Source: Bacteroidota bacterium (lineage in GTDB: Bacteria; Bacteroidota; Bacteroidia; Chitinophagales; Chitinophagaceae). Taken from it: 11,293 nt of DNA. Every line of letters begins with the position of its first letter. Within the stretch, counting starts at the first letter, position 1. This document shows, in pieces, positions 7,335 to 11,293 of this stretch. A model generated the notes under the pieces. That model was not told the origin of the DNA. It searched no databases and was given only the letters and a program-made list of their open reading frames with translations. The position numbers were made by a program, and so were the translations under genes. Where the stretch lies: contig JAEZEI010000066.1 of assembly GCA_023417815.1 (NCBI GenBank), positions 1-11,293 on the forward strand. Direction: 5' to 3'.

Positions 7335-8249
7335 ATGACTGACGTAACCCAGTTCGGAGCGGCCCTCGCCATTGTCGTGGTGCACTTCGGTCCACCGGAG
7401 CGGACTCTGAAGGCTGTAGCCTCCTGCCGGGGGCTTGACGTCGGCCCGGGAGCCATCTTCGTGCTCGACAACTCAGGGAACTGGGCGAGTGCAGTCACCC
7501 CCGAGGACAAGGTGATTCGGCCCGGACGAAACCTGGGGTACGCCGGCGCAGTCAACCGCGCCGCAGCGGTCGCGAGCCAGCGTGGATTCGCACACGTCTG
7601 GGTGCTCAACAACGACGTGACCGTAGCGCCGGACGCCCTCACCCACTTCGCTATGGCATTTCGAGAGTTCCCGGACGCAGACATAGTCGGGTCGTATGTG
7701 GCGAGTGGTTCGCGATGCTACTTCGGCGGTGGTGGCTTCGACTGGAGGTGGGGTCGCCCTTCGCATCAGCACGCAGGCGCCCCAGTGGAATCACTCCCAG
7801 TCGGCGGCAGCGAACTCACGGACTGGATCAACGGAGCCAGCATGGTGTTTCCGGTTGACGCCATCGTGCGGCGAGGGGAACTGGATGAGAACCTCTTTCT
7901 CTATAAAGAGGAGCTTGAGTGGCAGATTCGTGCGCCGCGTGCAAAGGCAGTGCTGGTCAAGAGATTCTTGGTCGACCATGAGGGTGGCGCAACGACAGGG
8001 TCAACCGCTGGCATCCTCGGGGCAGCATTCATGGCACGGAACGCCCTTCTGATCGCGGGTTCTCAACCGGCCCGATCGAGATTCGCATGGACGGTCGAAG
8101 CCCTGCGCGCGAACTTGCTTTACCCGCTGTTGACGCGACGCTTCAGCCGGCTTCGCGGGGCACTGGTCGGATTGTCTTGTGTCAAGTGCCCGCCCGAGCA
8201 CGTGTTCCGCAGGGCGTCATCTGAGATCGAGGATCATGGCAAGCGGTAG
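7335..8249 (+). CDS. GT2-family glycosyltransferase (rhamnosyltransferase-like)
   Basis: Inverting GT-A glycosyltransferase of 304 residues, resembling the GT2 enzymes often annotated as rhamnosyltransferases in polysaccharide loci. Visible in order: ALAIVVVHFGPPERTLKAV (first strand), IFVLDNSG, the RPGRNLGYAGAVNRA nucleotide-binding segment, the metal-binding DXD equivalent in VLNNDV (N92-N93-D94), DWINGASMVFP, and the acceptor-side LDENLFLYKEELEWQIR (D184, E185; relatives usually read YxED where this has YKEE), then VDHEGGAT. The ATG at 7335 directly follows the TAG of the polymerase gene, and no good Shine-Dalgarno sequence precedes it, so expression probably depends on reinitiation by ribosomes finishing the polymerase. 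No rml genes for dTDP-rhamnose are in view, so the donor is open. The 3' end overlaps the flippase by 14 bp. Confidence 0.92.
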   Translation: MTDVTQFGAALAIVVVHFGPPERTLKAVASCRGLDVGPGAIFVLDNSGNWASAVTPEDKVIRPGRNLGYAGAVNRAAAVASQRGFAHVWVLNNDVTVAPDALTHFAMAFREFPDADIVGSYVASGSRCYFGGGGFDWRWGRPSHQHAGAPVESLPVGGSELTDWINGASMVFPVDAIVRRGELDENLFLYKEELEWQIRAPRAKAVLVKRFLVDHEGGATTGSTAGILGAAFMARNALLIAGSQPARSRFAWTVEALRANLLYPLLTRRFSRLRGALVGLSCVKCPPEHVFRRASSEIEDHGKR

Positions 8250-9675
8250 TCTGCGCAAGAGCACCGTGCTCGAGAACGTCGCCCGCGCTGTCGGTGCCAA
8301 TGTGTTCTCCCTGACTCTCTCGACAGCCCTCGTTCTGGTTGTTCCGAGGATGGTGGGCGTCGCGGATTACGGCTACTGGCAGTTGTACTCGTTCTGCCTG
8401 AGTTGGGTGGGAGTGTTGCACTTTGGCTGGATAGACGGCGTCTACCTTAAGGTTGCTGGCACATCTTACGACACGCTTGACTTCCGCAAGTTGGGGACGC
8501 AGTTCTGGTGCTGTCTCGTCTGGATGTGCCTGCTTGGTGTGGGCGTCGCAGCCTATGGGATATCCGCACCGGGAGGGATGGATCCGGAGCTATCAATACT
8601 CTTCGTCTTGCTTGGGCCCGGGATTGTTCTCGTCTGCTCGAACACATTTCTGAACTTTACTCTGCAAGCCACTGGCAGAATCACCGAGTATGCCAAGATT
8701 ACGGTGATCGAGCGCTCGGTGTTTGCCTGCCTAGTGCTGAGTTCTGTGGCGATGGGTCTGCGTGACTTCTACTACCTACTGGGCGCCGAGATTGCTGCCC
8801 GGTCCGCGAGCTTCATCTATCTGACCGTCCAGTGCCCAGAGATCGCAAAGTTGCCCGTTGAGGTCTCCAAGAGCGACCTGCGCGAGATCGCTGATAACGT
8901 TCGGGTGGGCTTCAAGCTACTCATCGCGAATCTCGCATCCCTTGGTGTGATCGGTGTCGCGCGACTCATGATCCAACTGAAGTGGGGTGTAGACGCGTTC
9001 GGACAACTGTCGCTTGTCCTGGGCGTCTCGAGTCTGGGAATCGCTTTTGTCTCTGCCGTCGCCATAGTGGCGTTCCCGTTGCTCAGGCGCGCTTCGGTCC
9101 CGTCGCTGCCGGGGGTGTTCGTCGCGATCCGAAGCGTACTGACGTATTCCGCACTTGCCGCAATGCTGGCGTACTTCCCGCTGCGTGAGTTCCTCTCGAC
9201 TTGGCTGTCGGCGTACGCAGACGGCCTGCGGTACTTAGTATTGCTCTTTCCACTTTGCCTGTATGAAGGAAAGATGGCTTTGCTTGTGAGCTCCTTCTGG
9301 AAGGCGATGCGGAAAGAGCGTTTGATGGCGAGGCTGAACTTGGCGGCTGTGGCATTCGCCACAATTTGGTCGGCCGTGGCTGCGTTTGTATTCGGGAGTC
9401 TAGACCTGTGTGTTCTCGGGATCATCGTGACTGTCGCCCTCCGCAGTATGGTGGGTGAGGCCTTGGTGGGTCGGACCTTAGGTGTCTCGACGGCCGGGAG
9501 ATCGCTGGTGTGGAGCATCCTCGTGATGACATTTATGGCGCTCGGTTATTCGTCGCCCGCGTGGTTGGGTGTCGGCATTCAGGCCATCCTTCTGGTGATC
9601 GTCCTTTTGGCCGATCGCCGCCAGGTCGTTGAGTCCTGCCGCTATCTACGCGCCGCGTCTCAAGAACGAAGGTGA
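8236..9675 (+). CDS. Wzx-type polysaccharide flippase (MOP/PST superfamily)
   Basis: Multi-spanning membrane protein of 479 residues, predicted to move the polyprenyl-diphosphate-linked repeat unit from the inner to the outer leaflet. The N-terminus has the usual layout: short basic lead (SLRKSTVLENVARAVG), first helix (about residues 19-37), then PRMVGVADYGYWQLYSF, matching the PxxLGxxxYGxxxL signature of Wzx-like transporters. About 12-14 hydrophobic segments follow, including VLLGPGIVLVCSNTFLNF, LLIANLASLGVIGVARLM and, near the end, LGVGIQAILLVIVLLA. The ATG at 8236 has GAGGA at 8229-8233. A GTG at 8179 in frame would add 19 residues, Arg/Ser/Cys-rich and without a membrane segment, and would overlap the upstream gene by 71 bp, so it is rejected. 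This is the last gene of the tightly packed run; a 267-bp gap follows. Confidence 0.9.
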   Translation: MASGSLRKSTVLENVARAVGANVFSLTLSTALVLVVPRMVGVADYGYWQLYSFCLSWVGVLHFGWIDGVYLKVAGTSYDTLDFRKLGTQFWCCLVWMCLLGVGVAAYGISAPGGMDPELSILFVLLGPGIVLVCSNTFLNFTLQATGRITEYAKITVIERSVFACLVLSSVAMGLRDFYYLLGAEIAARSASFIYLTVQCPEIAKLPVEVSKSDLREIADNVRVGFKLLIANLASLGVIGVARLMIQLKWGVDAFGQLSLVLGVSSLGIAFVSAVAIVAFPLLRRASVPSLPGVFVAIRSVLTYSALAAMLAYFPLREFLSTWLSAYADGLRYLVLLFPLCLYEGKMALLVSSFWKAMRKERLMARLNLAAVAFATIWSAVAAFVFGSLDLCVLGIIVTVALRSMVGEALVGRTLGVSTAGRSLVWSILVMTFMALGYSSPAWLGVGIQAILLVIVLLADRRQVVESCRYLRAASQERR

Positions 9676-9727
9676 AAGTCGGTGGCTACTGAGTCTCGCG
9701 GAAAGACGGACGCGGTGCGGATGCGTT

Positions 9728-9756
9728 ACCTGCGGCGCAAGGCGTGCGCCGTGGGT
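9728..9756 (+). terminator. GC-rich hairpin downstream of the flippase gene, possible terminator
   Basis: Bases 9728-9739 pair with 9745-9756 to give a 12-bp stem around a 5-nt loop (AGGCG). The inner 7 bp (CGGCGCA/TGCGCCG) are perfect; two G-U wobbles and three Watson-Crick pairs extend it outward. It starts 52 nt after the flippase stop and lies upstream of a probable promoter, where the long co-directional operon would be expected to end or be attenuated. No U-tract follows, so a classic intrinsic terminator is not proven; actinobacterial terminators often lack one. It could instead be an RNA-processing or regulatory structure. Confidence 0.45.
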
Positions 9757-9870
9757 TCTGCTACTCGCGCGTCGGTCGGTAGGACGCTGGTTCCGTCACC
9801 GGCCAGGCGGTGCCCTCGTCGCGATAGCGTGAGGACTCAACACGCAGTAGACCGGTCGGATCAGCCTCGG

Positions 9871-9902
9871 TTGACAGGAAATCCGGCTGTGCTTCGTAGA
9901 AT
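9871..9902 (+). promoter_or_regulatory. Probable housekeeping-sigma promoter for the Wzz/kinase gene
   Basis: A perfect -35 consensus TTGACA at 9871-9876 and a near-consensus -10 hexamer TAGAAT at 9897-9902. The spacer is 20 nt, longer than the usual 16-18, which lowers confidence; a degenerate -35 a few bases downstream (ACAGGA, 9874-9879) would give 17 nt. Transcription would start near 9909, giving a leader of about 30-35 nt before ATG 9943, with a Shine-Dalgarno sequence GAAGG at 9931-9935. The position in the only sizeable gap before a gene of different base composition supports a separate transcription start. Confidence 0.45.
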
Positions 9903-9942
9903 GAAACGGTTGTCCCCTCTTGCTCCGCGTGAAGGCTGACTT

Positions 9943-11293
9943 ATGGAACTCCTCGACTACTTGCGAGTCCTCGGCAAGTACTGGATCAGCGTTGTCGCGC
10001 TGGCGCTAGTAGGGATGGCGGCGGCGGCCGGGGCATCCATGCTGACGACCCCAACATTCACTGCGTCGACGTCCATCTTCTTCACCGTGCAGACCGGCGG
10101 TACCGCCGGTGAACTGAACCAAGGGTCCGCGTACGCAGCCAGCCAGGTGAAGTCCTACGCCGAACTGGCCACGACGCCGATCGTGCTGGACCCGGTCATT
10201 GAGCGGCTCGGACTTCCGGACACCTCCGGAGCGCTGGCCGGGCGGGTGTCGGCGTCCGCGCCCACGAGCACCTCCATCGTCAATCTAGACGTCACGGGCA
10301 CCGACCCGAGCGAGACTGCCGCCACCTCGAATGCGGTCGCCCAACAGCTCATCCTCGTCGTCGACCAGCTCTCGCCCCGCACCCCCGACGGTGACAAGGC
10401 CGTTAAGGCGACCATCGTCGCACCGGCTGCCGTCCCGACCCAGCAGACCTCGCCCCGGGTCACCCTGAACCTCGCCCTTGGCGCCCTCGTCGGACTGATG
10501 ATCGGGCTCGGTCAGGCAGTGCTCCGCAGTCGGCTCGACACCCGGATCCGCGGTGAGAAGGATGTCGCCGAGGTCACCGACCGGTCGGTCGGCGGCTCGA
10601 TCGTTCACGACCCGGGGGCCGCTGAGCATCCGTTGATCTTCCAGGCCGATCCGCACGGGCTGCGCGCCGAGGCCTACCGACGGCTGCGCACCAACCTGCA
10701 GTTCCTCGACCTGGCCGGACGCCGACGGTCGATCGTCGTCACCTCCTCCATCGAGAACGAGGGCAAATCGACCACGGCCATCAACATCGCCAGCAGCTTG
10801 GCCGATGCCGGCCAGTCCGTCCTGCTCATCGATGCCGACCTGCGACGCCCCACCGTCGACAGCTTCCTCAACCTGGACCGCTCGGCTGGCCTGACCACCG
10901 TCCTGATCGGACGGGCGGCGCTCCCCGACGTGGTGCAGCCGGTCGGGCACGGCAACCTCCACGTCCTGCTGTCGGGCCAGATCCCGCCGAACCCCTCCGA
11001 ACTGCTCGGGTCACAGCCCATGCAGCGTCTGCTGGCCGAAGCCACCGATCGTTACGACACGGTCATCATCGACACCCCGCCGCTGCTGCCTGTGACGGAC
11101 GCGGCGGTGCTCTCCCGCCTCTGCGGCGGCGCCTTGGTCGTGGTGGGGGCGGGCACCGTCCGCCATCCGGAGTTGGCCGCTGCGATCGACAGCCTGGAGG
11201 CGGTGGAGGCCAACCTGCTCGGCCTGGTGCTCAACCGGCTGAAGGCCTCCGACGTCGGCCACTACGCCTACCACCACTACTACGCCAAGCAGG
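9943..11293 (+). CDS. Wzz chain-length regulator fused to BY-type tyrosine autokinase, 3' end missing
   Basis: Membrane-anchored co-polymerase and tyrosine kinase controlling polysaccharide chain length and export. 450 residues are visible with no stop before the window edge. N-terminal Wzz domain: MELLDYLRVLGKYW, first membrane helix about residues 14-34, an extracytoplasmic domain to about 165, then SPRVTLNLALGALVGLMIGL (second helix, about residues 173-192). The cytoplasmic kinase domain has EAYRRLRTNLQF, Walker A in SSIENEGKSTT (K275), Walker A' in LLIDADLRRP (D297, D299) and Walker B in VIIDTPPLLPVTDA (D377). The last visible residues, HYAYHHYYAK, contain four tyrosines and probably begin the C-terminal tyrosine cluster that is autophosphorylated. 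Both domains in one chain is unlike the split CapA/CapB or EpsA/EpsB of Firmicutes. ATG 9943 has GAAGG 7 nt upstream. Third-position GC is about 81% in the first 100 codons by hand count, above the upstream cassette. Confidence 0.95.
   Translation, partial: MELLDYLRVLGKYWISVVALALVGMAAAAGASMLTTPTFTASTSIFFTVQTGGTAGELNQGSAYAASQVKSYAELATTPIVLDPVIERLGLPDTSGALAGRVSASAPTSTSIVNLDVTGTDPSETAATSNAVAQQLILVVDQLSPRTPDGDKAVKATIVAPAAVPTQQTSPRVTLNLALGALVGLMIGLGQAVLRSRLDTRIRGEKDVAEVTDRSVGGSIVHDPGAAEHPLIFQADPHGLRAEAYRRLRTNLQFLDLAGRRRSIVVTSSIENEGKSTTAINIASSLADAGQSVLLIDADLRRPTVDSFLNLDRSAGLTTVLIGRAALPDVVQPVGHGNLHVLLSGQIPPNPSELLGSQPMQRLLAEATDRYDTVIIDTPPLLPVTDAAVLSRLCGGALVVVGAGTVRHPELAAAIDSLEAVEANLLGLVLNRLKASDVGHYAYHHYYAKQ

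Noticed and set aside
8179..8235. N-terminal extension of the flippase from GTG 8179
   Set aside because: It would overlap the GT2 gene by 71 bp and add an Arg/Ser/Cys-rich stretch absent from Wzx proteins. ATG 8236 has a Shine-Dalgarno sequence and gives a normal N-terminus.
8817..9518. A 233-codon minus-strand open frame, the longest on that strand
   Set aside because: It lies wholly opposite the flippase gene. Its Ser/Thr/Arg/Ala-rich composition is the usual antisense shadow of a hydrophobic high-GC gene.
9682..9939. An 85-codon open frame (GTG start) in the gap before the kinase gene
   Set aside because: The product is Arg-rich with no recognisable domain, third-position GC is only about 60% by hand count, and it runs through both the hairpin and the probable promoter. 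Regulatory DNA explains the interval better.
10285..10962. A 225-codon minus-strand open frame opposite the kinase gene
   Set aside because: Its product is low-complexity Gly/Asp/Arg-rich, and the plus strand carries clear Walker A, A' and B motifs over the same bases.

Overview
The window reads as the central part of a Wzx/Wzy-type polysaccharide (capsule, exopolysaccharide or cell-wall glycan) biosynthesis locus. Every convincing gene lies on the + strand. High GC content, strong G/C bias at third codon positions, frequent GTG/TTG starts and a one-piece Wzz-plus-tyrosine-kinase protein point to a high-GC Gram-positive (actinobacterial) host; this is an inference and no genus can be named.

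Layout. (1) 1-2275: the 3' part of a PLP-dependent nucleotide-sugar aminotransferase (DegT/DnrJ/EryC1/StrS), a small monotopic phosphoglycosyl transferase (PglC-like) and a NeuD/PglD-like acetyltransferase. Together they look like a module that makes a 4-acetamido-type deoxysugar (for example bacillosamine-like) and loads it as sugar-1-phosphate onto the polyprenyl carrier. (2) 2447-6057: three GT4 glycosyltransferases. (3) 6054-7334: a multi-spanning Wzy/O-antigen-ligase-type polymerase. (4) 7335-8249: a GT2 glycosyltransferase. (5) 8236-9675: a Wzx-type flippase. (6) 9676-9942: a 267-bp intergenic gap with a strong hairpin and a likely promoter. (7) 9943 to the end: a chain-length regulator fused to a BY-type tyrosine autokinase, cut off by the window edge.

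How they work together (from family knowledge): the phosphoglycosyl transferase starts a lipid-linked repeat unit, the three GT4 enzymes and the GT2 enzyme extend it to perhaps five sugars, the flippase moves it across the membrane, the polymerase joins units, and the Wzz/kinase controls chain length. From 1003 to 9675 the genes overlap or abut almost everywhere (stop/start overlaps of 4 to 14 bp), which suggests one transcript with translational coupling. The only two gaps, 2276-2446 and 3626-3817, each hold a short open frame that overlaps both neighbours; the first is the better candidate for a real small gene.

Base composition: hand counts of about 100 codons give G/C at third positions of about 85% in the aminotransferase, about 81% in the kinase and about 65% in the first GT4 gene. 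This fits a variable, probably horizontally exchanged cassette set between more conserved flanks. No tRNA, rRNA, CRISPR array, insertion sequence or phage gene was seen.
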